A DNA stretch of 64,000 bases from Mycolicibacterium sp. CH28 (GCF_004745805.1 NZ_SRLQ01000001.1:124001-188000); one strand, 5' to 3'. Numbered from the stretch's first letter, positions 13,467 through 23,522 are shown. Numbers and translations: made by a program. The notes: a model not told the origin generated them from the letters alone.

Positions 13467-14252
13467 GTGTCACGTAAACCGCTGATCGCGGGCAACTGGA
13501 AGATGAACCTCAACCACTTTGAGGCCATCGCGCTCGTCCAGAAGATCGCGTTCTCGTTGCCCGACAAGTACTTCGACAAGGTTGACGTCACCGTCATCCC
13601 GCCGTTCACCGATCTGCGCAGTGTGCAGACCCTGGTCGACGGCGACAAGTTGCGGCTGACCTACGGCGCCCAGGACCTGTCCCAGCACGATTCGGGCGCC
13701 TACACCGGCGATATCAGCGGTGTGTTCCTGGCCAAGCTCGGTTGCACGTTCGTGGTGGTGGGCCACTCCGAGCGCCGTACCTACCACCACGAGGATGACG
13801 CGGTGGTGGCGGCCAAGGCGGCTGCGGCGTTCCGGCATGGGCTGACCCCGATCGTCTGCATCGGCGAGCAGCTCGAGGTGCGGGAGGCCGGCAACCATGT
13901 CGAGTTCAACGTGAACTCGTTGCGTGGCTCGCTGGCCGGGCTGACCAACGAGCAGCTGACCGAGGTCGTGATCGCCTACGAGCCGGTGTGGGCGATCGGC
14001 ACCGGGCGGGTGGCCAGTGCCGCCGACGCGCAGGAAGTGTGCGGTGCCATCCGCGCCGAGCTGGCCAATATCGCGACACCGCAGATCGCCGCCGGTGTCC
14101 GGGTGCTCTACGGCGGCTCGGTGAACGCGAAGAATGTGGGCGAGCTCGTCGCGCAGAAAGACGTGGACGGTGCGCTGGTCGGTGGGGCGTCGCTGGACGG
14201 CGAGCAGTTCGCGACGCTGTCGGCGATCGCCGCCGGCGGGCCCCTTCCATGA
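13467..14252 (+). CDS. tpiA: Triosephosphate isomerase
   Basis: 261 residues. N-terminal '[12 protein letters not shown]' with the active-site Asn and Lys, '[15 protein letters not shown]' with the electrophilic His, and '[15 protein letters not shown]' with the catalytic Glu are all intact. The phosphate loop '[14 protein letters not shown]' and '[16 protein letters not shown]' follow. GTG start with TAGGAG just upstream (13457-13462), 11 nt after pgk, in the glycolytic operon. Confidence 0.97.
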   Translation: MSRKPLIAGNWKMNLNHFEAIALVQKIAFSLPDKYFDKVDVTVIPPFTDLRSVQTLVDGDKLRLTYGAQDLSQHDSGAYTGDISGVFLAKLGCTFVVVGHSERRTYHHEDDAVVAAKAAAAFRHGLTPIVCIGEQLEVREAGNHVEFNVNSLRGSLAGLTNEQLTEVVIAYEPVWAIGTGRVASAADAQEVCGAIRAELANIATPQIAAGVRVLYGGSVNAKNVGELVAQKDVDGALVGGASLDGEQFATLSAIAAGGPLP

Positions 14253-14295
14253 CCCGAGCCGTGATTCGACTTGGCCACCCGGTAGGCTGATCCGC

Positions 14296-14529
14296 ATGGT
14301 TTTGACCCTGCAGATCATCCTGGTGGTCACCAGCGTCCTGGTGGTGCTGCTGGTGCTGCTGCACCGCGCCAAGGGCGGCGGCCTGTCGACCCTGTTCGGC
14401 GGCGGTGTGCAGTCAAGCTTGTCCGGGTCGACCGTGGTGGAGAAGAACCTCGACCGCCTGACGCTGTTCGTCACCGGTATCTGGGTGGTGTCCATCGTCG
14501 GCATGGCACTGCAGATCAAGTACTCGTAA
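14296..14529 (+). CDS. secG: Preprotein translocase subunit SecG
   Basis: 77 residues with two hydrophobic helices (about 3-22 and 52-72) separated by the typical Gly-rich cytoplasmic loop 'HRAKGGGLSTLFGGGVQSSLSGSTVVEKNLDRLT'. SecG is the small accessory subunit of the SecYEG channel. The ATG at 14296 is used; the longer frame upstream overlaps tpiA and is not SecG-like. Position after tpiA is the conserved actinobacterial arrangement, 43 bp from its stop. Confidence 0.95.
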   Translation: MVLTLQIILVVTSVLVVLLVLLHRAKGGGLSTLFGGGVQSSLSGSTVVEKNLDRLTLFVTGIWVVSIVGMALQIKYS

Positions 14530-14533
14530 GCCA

Positions 14534-15466
14534 CTACGGCGTGAGCACCACTCGCTGACCGTTTTCCGGTTCTTGCCAGACGCGCTCGACTTCGCTAAGC
14601 CGGACTGCACGTGCCTGGGTTCGCAGGCTCCCGCGGGCAATCTCTCCCACGAGTTCTGGGAACTCGGCCAGCATGTCGGCTACCGACACCGAGCCGATAC
14701 CGCTTCCGACGATCTGCAGCGGCATCGACCGTAGTGCCGCGGCCGGGATGTCGGCTTGGGCGCCGGCCATCGAGCCGATCTGAATCCAGGTCAGTGGCTG
14801 CGCCGAGTCATGGCGTCCCCGCGCGAAACCAGCTATCAGCTCAGCGGCGGGTCCACCCCAGAGATAGTCGATGACGACGTCGGCCTGCAGGATGCGATCG
14901 AGACGTGTGCCGACCTCCCCGAGCGCGATCGCATCGTCGGCTCCCAGGGTGGGCAGGGCATCCAGTTGCCGGCGATCCCGGCCGATCCCGATCACCGCTC
15001 CGGCGCCCAGGTGCTTGGCGACCTGGATGGCCATTCGGCCGGCGCTGCCGGTCGCGCCGAGGACGACTACCGTCTGACCCGGGCTGAAGGTGGTGCGACG
15101 GCGCAGCGCCACCCATGACGACATGGCCGGGTTCATCCCCGCGGCGATCGCGACCGGATCGGCATCCGCAGGCAGGACGACGCTGCGGCGCAGGTCGATC
15201 ACCGCCTGCTCAGCCATGGTGCCGGTTCCGGTGAAGAAGTAGTGCAGGGTGCCGTCGGGCCCACGTCCGACGCCGTCGACCCCGGGCACGACCGGTAGCT
15301 GGCTGGCGCTGCTGTAGTGCGTCCCGTTGGCGCGAGATCGGACCAGCGGGTGCAGGCCGGCAGCGAGGACGTCGACGACGATCTCGTCGGATGTGGCCGG
15401 CTGTGGCTCCGGGAATTCTTGATAGACAGGTGGTCTGGCGAAATCGGTGACGACGGCCGCGTGCAT
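14534..15466 (-). CDS. Medium-chain (quinone-type) zinc-less alcohol dehydrogenase
   Basis: 310 residues. GroES-like N-terminus ('GLHPLVRSRANGTHY', 'PVVPGVDGVGRGPDG') and an NADPH Rossmann fold with 'VVVLGATGSAGRMAIQVAKHLGAGAVIGIGRD'. The zinc-ligand Cys/His pattern of classical ADHs is missing, as in quinone oxidoreductases. It is divergent from a marR gene with two palindromic operators between them, so it is probably the main target of that regulator. The inducer and substrate are unknown. Its stop is 4 bp from secG, converging. Confidence 0.88.
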   Translation of the reverse strand: MHAAVVTDFARPPVYQEFPEPQPATSDEIVVDVLAAGLHPLVRSRANGTHYSSASQLPVVPGVDGVGRGPDGTLHYFFTGTGTMAEQAVIDLRRSVVLPADADPVAIAAGMNPAMSSWVALRRRTTFSPGQTVVVLGATGSAGRMAIQVAKHLGAGAVIGIGRDRRQLDALPTLGADDAIALGEVGTRLDRILQADVVIDYLWGGPAAELIAGFARGRHDSAQPLTWIQIGSMAGAQADIPAAALRSMPLQIVGSGIGSVSVADMLAEFPELVGEIARGSLRTQARAVRLSEVERVWQEPENGQRVVLTP

Positions 15467-15479
15467 GTGGTCTCCAAAC

Positions 15480-15520
15480 TAGATGGTATTACGAACTAAT
15501 ATAGATGGTAATACGAACTA
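15480..15520. promoter_or_regulatory. Two tandem 19-bp palindromic MarR-type operators
   Basis: TAGATGGTATTACGAACTA at 15480-15498 and TAGATGGTAATACGAACTA at 15502-15520 differ by one base, and their starts are 22 bp apart, two helical turns. Each is an interrupted palindrome of the form TAGnTnGTAnTACnAnCTA. They fill the space between the divergent oxidoreductase (start 15466) and the marR frame, the second ending exactly at the GTG at 15521. This is what autoregulation by a dimeric winged-helix repressor looks like. Binding itself is inferred. Confidence 0.75.
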
Positions 15521-15991
15521 GTGCGGTACGCTAGGGAGATGGCGGTCGATGGCGAAGAGGGCCCCTCCGATGAGCTACTGGAAAGCCTGGTGCGGACGTC
15601 GTTCACGGTGATGGCGCTGCTGACCCGCATCGCCGCCGAGCACGACTTGTCGCTGACACAGCTGCGGGCTCTGGCGATAATGCGTGATCGCGAACCCACG
15701 ATGGCCGAGCTGGCCGGATTCCTGGGTCTGGAGCGGTCCTCGGTCAGCGGTCTGATGGACCGTGCGGTGCGCCGTGGCCTGGTCCGACGGACCACCAGCG
15801 CCGCCGATGCTCGTGCCGTCCACGTCAGTCTGACCGACGCCGGGCGCCAGTTGGCCGCCCAGCTCGGCGACCAGGCCGCCGGCTTATTGGCCCCCATGAC
15901 GGGCCGGTTGAGTGCGGGCGAGCAGCGGCGCCTGTCGGCGTTGCTGTTCGCGATGCTGGATCAGCCGGCCGGAAACCAGCGCCCCTCGTAG
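15521..15991 (+). CDS. MarR-family transcriptional regulator
   Basis: 156 residues from the GTG, or 150 from the ATG at 15539, which is only preceded by an adjacent AGGGAG. A winged helix-turn-helix is visible: 'LTQLRALAIMRDREPTMAELAGFLGLERSSVSGLMDRAVRRGLVRRTTSAADARAVHVSLTDAG' (about 48-115), flanked by dimerisation helices. MarR proteins repress their own gene and divergent detoxification genes and release DNA on binding phenolic or lipophilic ligands. The 3' end overlaps the convergent amidohydrolase gene by 31 bp. Confidence 0.92.
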   Translation: MRYAREMAVDGEEGPSDELLESLVRTSFTVMALLTRIAAEHDLSLTQLRALAIMRDREPTMAELAGFLGLERSSVSGLMDRAVRRGLVRRTTSAADARAVHVSLTDAGRQLAAQLGDQAAGLLAPMTGRLSAGEQRRLSALLFAMLDQPAGNQRPS

Positions 15992-17625
15992 ACGGTGCCC
16001 AGCACCGGGATGTCCTTGAGCGTCAGCGGGTCCACGCGGTAGGGGTCGTCGGCCAGGATCGTAAAGTTGGCCAACTTGCCAGGCGTGATACTGCCGAGTT
16101 CGTCTTCCAGCCGCCAGGAATAGGCCGCCTCGATGGTGACTGCCCGCAGCGCGTCGTGCACCGAGATGCACTGTTCAGGGGCCACCGTGCGGCCACTCGG
16201 TGTGCGCCGGTTGACTGCACACCAAGCCAGGGTGAGCGGCGCAGCCGGCGCCATCGGCAGGTCCGAATGCAGCGACAGCGGAATGCCGCGGCTCAGTACC
16301 GAGGCGGCCCGCACCATGGTGTCGGCGCGGCGCGCGCCCAGTCCGTGCGCGCTGTACTGGTCGGCGAATCCGACGGGGTAGTAGGAGTTGGCCGAGACGA
16401 TGCAGCCCAGGGCGGCGATCCGGTCGACCTGTTCCTCGCTGGCGTTGGCGAAGTGCACGATCACCGTGCGGTGGTCAGTACGAGGGTGCCCGGCCATGCA
16501 CTCCTCGATGGTGTCGAGGACCAGATCGAGGCCGGCATCGCCGTTGACGTGAATGTGCAACTGCCAGGCAGCGTTCCAGTAGGCCCTCGCGAACGCACGG
16601 AAGGTGTCCGGTTGCATCATCCACTCGCCGTGGTGGCACAGGTCGGGATGTCCGGCGTCGTCCAGATACGGTTCGCGCATCTGCATGAGTTGGCTGATGA
16701 TCGCGCCGTCGGCGAACAACTTGACCTGTTTGGGCAGTAGTCGCACCTTGCCGTTCGCGGCCCGAGCGACTTGTCGTTCGGCATCCGCGACCGCATCGGC
16801 CGGATCCATCGCGGCATCGGCTTGACTGCGCGCGTCGACGAGAAATGTTGAGCCAAAAGGTGTTTCGTCAGCACCGAGGATATCCTGATACATCGACCAG
16901 GGCTCGACGGCCCACATGATCCCTGGCTCGTTGATGGCGGTGACGCCATTGCGGTGCAGGTAGGCCACCAGCTGTCGCAACCCGGCGGCGATCCGGCTCG
17001 GGCTCGCCAGCACCGGTGAGAGCTTCGGTAGCAGCAGGTTGGTGCCCGACTCCCACCAATGCCCGGCGTCGAAGTCGACCATGTCGTCGGCCGCTCCGTG
17101 GCCGGCCATGTCGGTGGCCCGCAGGCCCAGGGCGTCAATGGCCGCCGAGTTGAGAAAGAACTCGTGGCATGAGCGCTGCCAGATCACGATCGGCCGGCTG
17201 GTGCTGATCCGGTCGAGCCTGGCGCGGTCGAGTGGCCCGTGCCAGAGCTTGTGGTAACCCCAGGAGATGAGCCATTCGTCGGTGGCCAGCGTGCGGTCGG
17301 CGGTGACGAGACGCTGCTGGTACTCCGGTTCGGAATGCGCGGCCGGATAGGTCCGGTCCGGCAGTACCCAGTCCTCGGTGGCGATGACTTCGGTGACCAG
17401 CGTGGTAGCCCCGAGCACCGGATGCAGGTGCTGGTCGATCAGGCCGGCGCAGATGATCGCTTCGGCGAAGGTGTCGTCGACCGTTCCGGCTCCGCTCAGC
17501 TCGGCGGCGGTGCCGACGGCGGTGATCCGCCCGTCGCGTACCGCCACCGCGGTGGCCTCGGGCAGGGCCGGGTCAATGGTGATCACCCGACGGGCGGTGA
17601 ACACGGTCGTCGGTGACGGCGCCAT
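15961..17625 (-). CDS. Amidohydrolase family protein (YtcJ-type, amidohydrolase_3)
   Basis: About 554 residues. The metal-binding 'IDQHLHPVLG' (HxH) near residue 75, the internal 'LQLHIHVNGDAGLDLVLDTIE', 'VIVHFANASEEQVDRIAALG' and the C-terminal 'LHSDLPMAPAAPLT' and 'GSITPGKLANFTILADDP' match the amidohydrolase_3/YtcJ group of metal-dependent hydrolases. Substrate cannot be read from the sequence. The ATG at 17625 (MAPSPTTVFTARRVITI) is preferred to a GTG at 17676 that would run into the ppc promoter. It lies between marR (convergent) and ppc (divergent), and I infer that this small block is accessory. Confidence 0.85.
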   Translation of the reverse strand: MAPSPTTVFTARRVITIDPALPEATAVAVRDGRITAVGTAAELSGAGTVDDTFAEAIICAGLIDQHLHPVLGATTLVTEVIATEDWVLPDRTYPAAHSEPEYQQRLVTADRTLATDEWLISWGYHKLWHGPLDRARLDRISTSRPIVIWQRSCHEFFLNSAAIDALGLRATDMAGHGAADDMVDFDAGHWWESGTNLLLPKLSPVLASPSRIAAGLRQLVAYLHRNGVTAINEPGIMWAVEPWSMYQDILGADETPFGSTFLVDARSQADAAMDPADAVADAERQVARAANGKVRLLPKQVKLFADGAIISQLMQMREPYLDDAGHPDLCHHGEWMMQPDTFRAFARAYWNAAWQLHIHVNGDAGLDLVLDTIEECMAGHPRTDHRTVIVHFANASEEQVDRIAALGCIVSANSYYPVGFADQYSAHGLGARRADTMVRAASVLSRGIPLSLHSDLPMAPAAPLTLAWCAVNRRTPSGRTVAPEQCISVHDALRAVTIEAAYSWRLEDELGSITPGKLANFTILADDPYRVDPLTLKDIPVLGTVYEGRWFPAG

Positions 17626-17702
17626 AGCGTCATCCTGCCCCTCCGGGGTGACTGTGGATACTTCAGCCTGCGGCACACCGCGGGCACCGCGATACTTGTG
17701 GG

Positions 17703-20498
17703 ATGGCAGATGCCCCGGACGTGACCTTGGAACCGATCGGCGCGGTCCGCCGCACCCAGGTCGGGCGGGAGGCCACCGAGCCGATGCGCGAGGACATCCG
17801 GATGCTCGGGGCGATCCTCGGCGACACGGTCCGCGAACAGAACGGTGACGAGGTGTTCGACCTCGTCGAGCGGGCCCGGGTCGAATCGTTCCGGGTGCGC
17901 CGATCCGAGATCGACCGCTCGGAGCTGACCCGGTTGTTCGACGGTATCGACGTCCACCACGCCATCCCGGTGATCCGCGCCTTCAGCCACTTCGCCTTGC
18001 TGGCCAACGTCGCCGAGGACATCCACCGGGAACGCCGCCGGGCCGTCCACGTCGCGGCCGGGGAACCCCCGCAGAACAGCACACTGGCCGCCACCTACGC
18101 CAAGCTCGACGCCGCCGACCTGGACGCGGACACCGTTGCCGAGGCGCTGCGCGGTGCGCTGGTATCGCCGGTGATCACCGCGCATCCGACCGAGACCCGT
18201 CGGCGCACGGTGTTCGACACCCAGCACCGCATCACCGCGCTGATGCGGCTGCGGCTGCTCGGGCAGAGCGAGACCGACGACGGCCGCCCGATCGAGACCG
18301 AGCTGCGTCGTCAGATCCTGACGCTGTGGCAGACCGCACTGATCCGGTTGTCCCGGTTGAAGATCCAAGACGAGATCGAAGTCGGCCTGCGCTACTACCC
18401 GGCGGCATTCTTCGAGGTGATCCCGAAGGTCAATGGCGCGTTGCGGGCCGCGTTGCGGTCCCGCTGGCCGGCGGCCGGTTTGCTCGACGAGCCCATCTTG
18501 CGGCCAGGATCCTGGATCGGCGGTGATCGGGACGGCAACCCGAACGTGACCGCCGACGTGGTGCGGCTGGCCACCGGCAGCGCCGCCTACACCGCGCTGG
18601 CTCATTACTTCGCCGAGTTGACCCACCTCGAGCAGGAGCTGTCGATGTCGGTGCGGCTGGTCAAGACCACCGCCGAACTCGTCGCGCTGGCCGGCGCCTG
18701 CGATGAACCGGCCCGGATGGACGAACCCTACCGGCGGGCGTTGCGGGTGGTGCATGCCCGGCTCACCGCCACCGCGTTGGAAATCCTGGACCGCATTCCC
18801 GAGCATGTCCTGGAGTTGGGGATGCCGGCCTACGCCACGCCCGCCGAGCTGCTCGCCGACCTCGACGTCATCGACGCCTCACTGCGCGGCAACGGCAGCG
18901 CGCTGCTGGCCGATGACCGACTGGCCCGGCTGCGAGAAGCCGTGGACGTCTTCGGTTTTCATCTCAGTGGCCTGGATATGCGGCAGAACTCCGAGGTGCA
19001 TGAGGAGGTGATCGCCGAACTGCTGTCCTGGGCCGGGGTGCACCCCGACTACGCGTCGCTGCCCGAACCGGAGCGGGTGGAGGTCCTGGTGGCCGAGCTG
19101 GCCACCCGGCGACCGCTGGTGCGCGATGACGCCGAGCTGTCCGAGCTGGCCCGCAAGGAACTCGACATCGTGTTCGCCGCCGCCCGGGCGGTGCGGGTGT
19201 TCGGCGACGAGGCCGTGCCCAACTACATCATCTCGATGTGTCAGTCGGTCTCGGACATGCTGGAGGCTGCGATCCTGCTGAAAGAGGCAGGGCTGCTTGA
19301 TGTCTCGGGAGAAAGCGCGTACGCGCCGGTTGGGATCGTGCCGCTGTTCGAGACGATCGACGACCTGCAGCGCGGTGCCTCGATCCTGGAGTCGGTTCTG
19401 GATCTGCCGCTGTACCGGGCGATGGTGCACGCCCGCGGGGAGAGCCAGGAAGTCATGCTGGGGTACTCCGACTCCAACAAGGACGGTGGCTACCTAGCCG
19501 CCAACTGGGCGCTGTATCGCGCCGAGCTGGACCTGGTGGAATCCGCCCGCAAGACCGGTATCCGGCTGCGACTGTTCCACGGCCGCGGCGGCACGGTCGG
19601 CCGCGGCGGTGGCCCGAGCTACGATGCGATCCTGGCCCAGCCGCCAGGGGCGGTGAACGGATCGCTGCGGTTGACCGAACAGGGTGAGGTGATCGCCGCC
19701 AAGTACGCCGAACCGCGCATCGCTCACCGCAACCTGGAGACGCTGCTGGCCGCCACCCTGGAATCGACGCTGCTCGACGTGGAGGGCCTCGGTGACGTGG
19801 CAGGTCCGGCCTACGAGGTGCTCGACGATCTGGCCGCCCGCGCCCAGCGCGCCTATGCCGAATTGGTCCATGAGACACCGGGATTCGTCGAATACTTCAA
19901 GGCCTCCACTCCGGTCAGCGAGATCGGCTCGCTCAATATCGGCAGCCGGCCCACGTCGCGCAAACCCACCACATCGATCGCTGATCTGCGGGCCATCCCC
20001 TGGGTGCTGGCCTGGAGCCAGTCGCGGGTGATGTTGCCCGGCTGGTATGGCACCGGCACGGCTTTCGAGCAGTGGATCGCCGAAACCGATGGCAGGCTCG
20101 AGGTGCTGCAGGAGCTGTACCTGAAGTGGCCGTTCTTCGCCACCGTGCTGTCGAACATGGCGCAGGTGCTTGCCAAATCCGATATGGGCCTGGCGGCCCG
20201 TTATGCCGAACTCGTCGAGGACGAAGAGCTCCGGCGGCGGGTGTTCGACAAGATCGTCGCCGAACACGACCGCACCATCCGCATGCACAAGCTCATCACC
20301 GGACAAGACGATCTGCTGGCCGACAACCCGGCGCTGGCCCGGTCGGTGTTCAACCGCTTCCCGTACCTGGAGCCGCTCAACCACTTACAGGTCGAGTTGT
20401 TGCGGCGCTATCGGTCCGGGGATACCGAGGAGCTGGTGCAGCGCGGCATCCTGTTGACGATGAGCGGGCTGGCCTCGGCGCTGCGCAATAGCGGCTGA
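17703..20498 (+). CDS. ppc: Phosphoenolpyruvate carboxylase
   Basis: 931 residues. All landmarks are present: '[16 protein letters not shown]' with the catalytic His, '[17 protein letters not shown]', '[13 protein letters not shown]', '[17 protein letters not shown]', the Gly-rich loop '[15 protein letters not shown]', '[13 protein letters not shown]' and the C-terminal 'ALRNSG' ending that binds effectors. The enzyme fixes bicarbonate onto PEP to refill oxaloacetate. Like M. tuberculosis ppc it lies downstream of secG, although here an oxidoreductase/marR/amidohydrolase block intervenes. Confidence 0.97.
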   Translation: MADAPDVTLEPIGAVRRTQVGREATEPMREDIRMLGAILGDTVREQNGDEVFDLVERARVESFRVRRSEIDRSELTRLFDGIDVHHAIPVIRAFSHFALLANVAEDIHRERRRAVHVAAGEPPQNSTLAATYAKLDAADLDADTVAEALRGALVSPVITAHPTETRRRTVFDTQHRITALMRLRLLGQSETDDGRPIETELRRQILTLWQTALIRLSRLKIQDEIEVGLRYYPAAFFEVIPKVNGALRAALRSRWPAAGLLDEPILRPGSWIGGDRDGNPNVTADVVRLATGSAAYTALAHYFAELTHLEQELSMSVRLVKTTAELVALAGACDEPARMDEPYRRALRVVHARLTATALEILDRIPEHVLELGMPAYATPAELLADLDVIDASLRGNGSALLADDRLARLREAVDVFGFHLSGLDMRQNSEVHEEVIAELLSWAGVHPDYASLPEPERVEVLVAELATRRPLVRDDAELSELARKELDIVFAAARAVRVFGDEAVPNYIISMCQSVSDMLEAAILLKEAGLLDVSGESAYAPVGIVPLFETIDDLQRGASILESVLDLPLYRAMVHARGESQEVMLGYSDSNKDGGYLAANWALYRAELDLVESARKTGIRLRLFHGRGGTVGRGGGPSYDAILAQPPGAVNGSLRLTEQGEVIAAKYAEPRIAHRNLETLLAATLESTLLDVEGLGDVAGPAYEVLDDLAARAQRAYAELVHETPGFVEYFKASTPVSEIGSLNIGSRPTSRKPTTSIADLRAIPWVLAWSQSRVMLPGWYGTGTAFEQWIAETDGRLEVLQELYLKWPFFATVLSNMAQVLAKSDMGLAARYAELVEDEELRRRVFDKIVAEHDRTIRMHKLITGQDDLLADNPALARSVFNRFPYLEPLNHLQVELLRRYRSGDTEELVQRGILLTMSGLASALRNSG

Positions 20499-20586
20499 GG
20501 TAGCCATCCTGATCGATGATGGGCCGGTCGCCTCGATCGGGGGACGCGGCGGGAACCGGGCAGCCTGCATTGGCGTCGAATCCGGT

Positions 20587-20712
20587 ATGACCCAACCCGA
20601 TTACCCGGTCTCGCTGGAGAACACCGCTGAACTGATCGGGCCGCTGCCCGCGGTCGCTCCGCCCGTGCTGGCCGACTGGGCTGTCGCCGATCCCGCCGAC
20701 GAGTGGTGGTAG
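20587..20712 (+). CDS. Possible 41-residue small protein
   Basis: ATG at 20587 to TAG at 20712. The product starts MTQPDYPVSLENTAELIGPL and ends in the acidic/aromatic tail 'DPADEWW'. Codon use is GC-rich at third positions like real genes here, and the frame is open well upstream of the ATG, but no good ribosome site is seen. It lies between ppc and the convergent acyl-CoA ligase (2 bp after its stop). No family recognised. It could be a genuine small protein or a remnant. Confidence 0.35.
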   Translation: MTQPDYPVSLENTAELIGPLPAVAPPVLADWAVADPADEWW

Positions 20713-20714
20713 CG

Positions 20715-22319
20715 CTAGCCGCGGTCGAGCAACCGCTTGAGTACCTTGCCGCTCGGATTGCGCGGCAGCGCCGGCATGAACACCACATCGCGGGGCACCT
20801 TGAACCGGGCCAACCGTTGCGCGACATAAGCTTTGACATCGTCGGCGCTCAGTGAGCGGCCCGGCCTGGTGACGACGAAGCTGCGCAACCGCTGCCCGAA
20901 CTCGACGTCGTCGACCCCGATCACCGCGGCCTCGGCGATGTCGGGATGGTGCTCCAGGGCGTCTTCGACCTCGCTGGGGAACACCTTCTCCCCGCCGGAG
21001 ATGACCATCTCGTCGTCGCGGCCGTCGATGAAAAGCCGTCCCGCGTCGTCGAAATGGCCGACATCGCCGCTGGAGAGCAGGCCGTCGACCATTTCCTTGT
21101 TGCCTCCACCGGTGTATCCCTCGAACTGCATGACGTTGCCGACGAAGATCCGACCCGGTGTGCCGGGCGGCACCGGCCCGCCCGTGTCGTCGAGAATCCG
21201 CACCGCCGACCCCGCCACCACGGTGCCGACACATCCGGGCTCGGCCGCCAGATCGGCCGGTGTGGCAATGGTGGCGAAGGCCACCTCGGTCGAGCCGTAC
21301 ATGTTGTAGACCACCGGACCGAAGCTTTCCAGAGCGCGTCGGCACAAGCCCGCGCCCAGCTGCGAGCCGCCGACGAAGATGACGCGCAAGTCCGGAAAGT
21401 CCCCGACGGGCCCGAGATCGAGCATGCGGTGCAGCATGATCGGCACCACGATCAGCGACGTAGCCCGGTTGGCGCGCAAGCTCTGCAGCGTCCGGCCCGG
21501 ATCGAATTCGCGCCGGATCACCAGCGTCGTGCCCAGCACCATCGCGAACATCGCCTGGCTGAAGCCCAGGGAATGGAACAGCGGCACCGCGCATTCAGTG
21601 ACCTCGCGCGCCCGGAACGGCACCTTGCCGAACAGGCCGCCGACCGGGATCAGCGAGTGGGGCTCGGAACGGGCGGCACCCTTGGGCGTTCCCGTCGTGC
21701 CGCTGGTCAGGATGATGATCTTCGGCGGGGTGCCCGGTGGCGGCGGGGGAGTTCCGTCGCCGTCGCTGATCAGCTGGTCGAGCGTGTCGGGGCCGGCCTC
21801 GGAGTGCCAGGCCAGGAACCGGCCCATCGGCAGCGCGAGTCCCGCGGCGACCGCGCTGAACTCCTCGTCGTGGACCAGCAGTTCCACACCTTCGCGGGCG
21901 ACGACATCGGCCAGCTGGTCAGGGCCGAACCCGGTGTTGAGCAGGATCAGCCGGGCACCACATTTGGCCGCGCCGAACACTGCGTCGTAGAAGCCGCGAT
22001 GGTTTCGGCACAGCACGGCGACCCCGGTCCCCGGCCGCAGCCCTCGCCGCCGCCACTCGGTGGCTACCGCGTCGGAACGGCGGTCGAGTTCGCCGAAGGT
22101 CAGCGCGCCGAGTTCGTCGATGATGGCGACCCCGTCGGGGTCGCGCAGCGCGGCGATCGTCGTTCCCGCACCCATGAGCCCATAGTCTTTGAGCGCCTTG
22201 AGCATTCCGGCCAACTGGCGGACCGACAGCGGGCGCACCACCCCGGTGCGCAGCAGCAGGCCCGCTGACCAGATCTCCAGTCCGGCGCGGCGTGCCAGGC
22301 CCGCGAGGAGATGGGTCAA
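20715..22319 (-). CDS. Long-chain fatty-acyl-CoA ligase (FadD2/FadD12-like)
   Basis: 534 residues. ANL superfamily motifs: P-loop 'ILTSGTTGTPKGAARSE', A5 'YNMYGSTEVAF', A7 'LLSSGDVGHFDDAGRLFIDGRDDEMVISGGEKVFPSEVED' and the C-terminal 'PRNPSGKVLKRLLDR' with the catalytic Lys. It activates a carboxylic acid to acyl-AMP and then acyl-CoA; chain length is not readable. The ATG overlaps the stop of the upstream coiled-coil gene by 4 nt. In M. tuberculosis the closest-looking gene that I recall (fadD12) is located elsewhere in this region. Confidence 0.9.
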   Translation of the reverse strand: MTHLLAGLARRAGLEIWSAGLLLRTGVVRPLSVRQLAGMLKALKDYGLMGAGTTIAALRDPDGVAIIDELGALTFGELDRRSDAVATEWRRRGLRPGTGVAVLCRNHRGFYDAVFGAAKCGARLILLNTGFGPDQLADVVAREGVELLVHDEEFSAVAAGLALPMGRFLAWHSEAGPDTLDQLISDGDGTPPPPPGTPPKIIILTSGTTGTPKGAARSEPHSLIPVGGLFGKVPFRAREVTECAVPLFHSLGFSQAMFAMVLGTTLVIRREFDPGRTLQSLRANRATSLIVVPIMLHRMLDLGPVGDFPDLRVIFVGGSQLGAGLCRRALESFGPVVYNMYGSTEVAFATIATPADLAAEPGCVGTVVAGSAVRILDDTGGPVPPGTPGRIFVGNVMQFEGYTGGGNKEMVDGLLSSGDVGHFDDAGRLFIDGRDDEMVISGGEKVFPSEVEDALEHHPDIAEAAVIGVDDVEFGQRLRSFVVTRPGRSLSADDVKAYVAQRLARFKVPRDVVFMPALPRNPSGKVLKRLLDRG

Positions 22320-22702
22320 CGGCCCGCGCGGCGTACGGCGTTGACCATCCCCCGCACCGCGGACTCGGTGGCCGCCAGGGGCGACATCACCGTCTCGCTG
22401 AGCCCCACGATGCGCTCGACCCGTTCGACGATCCCCTCGAGGCGGTCGACGACGGCGTTGAGCCTGGGCGCCAGCTCGTCGATACGGGCCAGCGTGGTGT
22501 TGAACACGCCGAGGGTCTCCTCGAAGTACTCCAGCGTGCCGTCCATCCCGGTCATCGTCTTGTTGAGGTCGGTGAGGGCATCGCTCATGCCGGTCAGGAT
22601 GGTGTCGAGCTGGTCGACGGTGACGTCGGCGTTGAGCGCAGCCTGGGCGAGCGTCTTGATCCGGTCGCGACCGCTGCGCGGGGGCAGCATCTTGTCGGCC
22701 AT
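22316..22702 (-). CDS. Coiled-coil protein of unknown function (Rv1444c-like)
   Basis: 128 residues from the ATG at 22702; the frame upstream is Arg/Pro-rich and overlaps pgl. Almost the whole protein is predicted helix with heptad-like spacing ('VDQLDTILTGMSDALTDLNKTM', 'LNAVVDRLEGIVERVERIVG'), resembling phasin-like or methyl-accepting coiled coils. In M. tuberculosis Rv1444c sits in the same place next to devB. It starts 5 bp after the pgl stop and overlaps the acyl-CoA ligase ATG, so the three are co-transcribed. Function unknown. Confidence 0.8.
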   Translation of the reverse strand: MADKMLPPRSGRDRIKTLAQAALNADVTVDQLDTILTGMSDALTDLNKTMTGMDGTLEYFEETLGVFNTTLARIDELAPRLNAVVDRLEGIVERVERIVGLSETVMSPLAATESAVRGMVNAVRRAGR

Positions 22703-22706
22703 CGGC

Positions 22707-23450
22707 TCAGTCTTGCAGCTTGCTCGCGGCCTCGGCGTCGAGAAGCCAAACCGTGGCCTCGCGGCCCACGGCGCCGGCAGCGGGCACGTCGGCCGGTTTG
22801 GCACCGCCGATCGCGTCGGCGACCGCGTCGGCCTTGGCCGCACCCGAGACGATCAGCCACACCTCCCGGGAGCGGGCGATGGCAGGCAGGGTCAGCGTGA
22901 TCCGCCGGGGCGGTGGTTTGGGGGAGTCCTCGACACCGACCACCAAGCGCTTGGTCTCGGCGACCGCAGGGGTGCGTGGGAACAGCGAGTTGATGTGGCC
23001 TTCGCCGCCCATCCCGAGCAGGTGCACGTCGAAAACAGGTGTCGGCTCGCCGGGTTCGGCGTTGGCGGCCAGCACACTCTCGTAAGCCAGTGCGGCGGCG
23101 TCCAGATCGGCCCCGAACTCGCCGTCGCTGGCGGCCATCGGGTGCACATTGCTGGCCGGAATGGCGACGTGGTCGAGCAGCGCCTCGCGGGCCTGTTTGT
23201 CGTTGCGCTCGTCGTCGTCGGCGGGTACGTAGCGCTCGTCTCCCCAGAAGATGTGCACCTTCGACCAGTCGATCGCCGCATCATTGGCGCCGACCCGCTT
23301 GAGCAGGCCGATCCCGGTCCCGCCGCCGGTGAGCACCACCGCGGCCCGGCCGCGGGCTTCGATGGCGCCGGTGATCGCCCCGACCAGCCGGTCGCCGGCC
23401 GCGGCCACCAGGGCCGCCGTGTCGGGGTAGGTCTCGACTATTCGGTTCAC
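22707..23450 (-). CDS. pgl: 6-phosphogluconolactonase
   Basis: 247 residues, the DevB/SOL family. '[16 protein letters not shown]', '[22 protein letters not shown]' and '[18 protein letters not shown]' are the family motifs, with the catalytic His in the last. It hydrolyses 6-phosphogluconolactone made by Zwf. GTG start. It is separated from opcA by an 83-bp purine-rich spacer that contains a 15-codon ORF, and forms the tail of the pentose phosphate operon. Confidence 0.95.
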   Translation of the reverse strand: MNRIVETYPDTAALVAAAGDRLVGAITGAIEARGRAAVVLTGGGTGIGLLKRVGANDAAIDWSKVHIFWGDERYVPADDDERNDKQAREALLDHVAIPASNVHPMAASDGEFGADLDAAALAYESVLAANAEPGEPTPVFDVHLLGMGGEGHINSLFPRTPAVAETKRLVVGVEDSPKPPPRRITLTLPAIARSREVWLIVSGAAKADAVADAIGGAKPADVPAAGAVGREATVWLLDAEAASKLQD

Positions 23451-23474
23451 ATGCGCCTCTCTTGACCGGCTTGA

Positions 23475-23522
23475 CTAGGCACGATTGTCTCGCTCCTGCT
23501 CCGCCTCGTTCCTCGCCGGCAT
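23475..23522 (-). CDS. 15-codon ORF in the opcA-pgl spacer (doubtful)
   Basis: ATG at 23522 to TAG at 23475 would encode MPARNEAEQERDNRA. It lies in the 83-bp space between the opcA stop and the pgl GTG, in a purine-rich stretch (GGCGGAGCAGGAGCGAGAC) that resembles insertions at other gene junctions in the window. It may be only a translated spacer that keeps ribosomes moving between two genes. No family recognised. Confidence 0.25.
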   Translation of the reverse strand: MPARNEAEQERDNRA

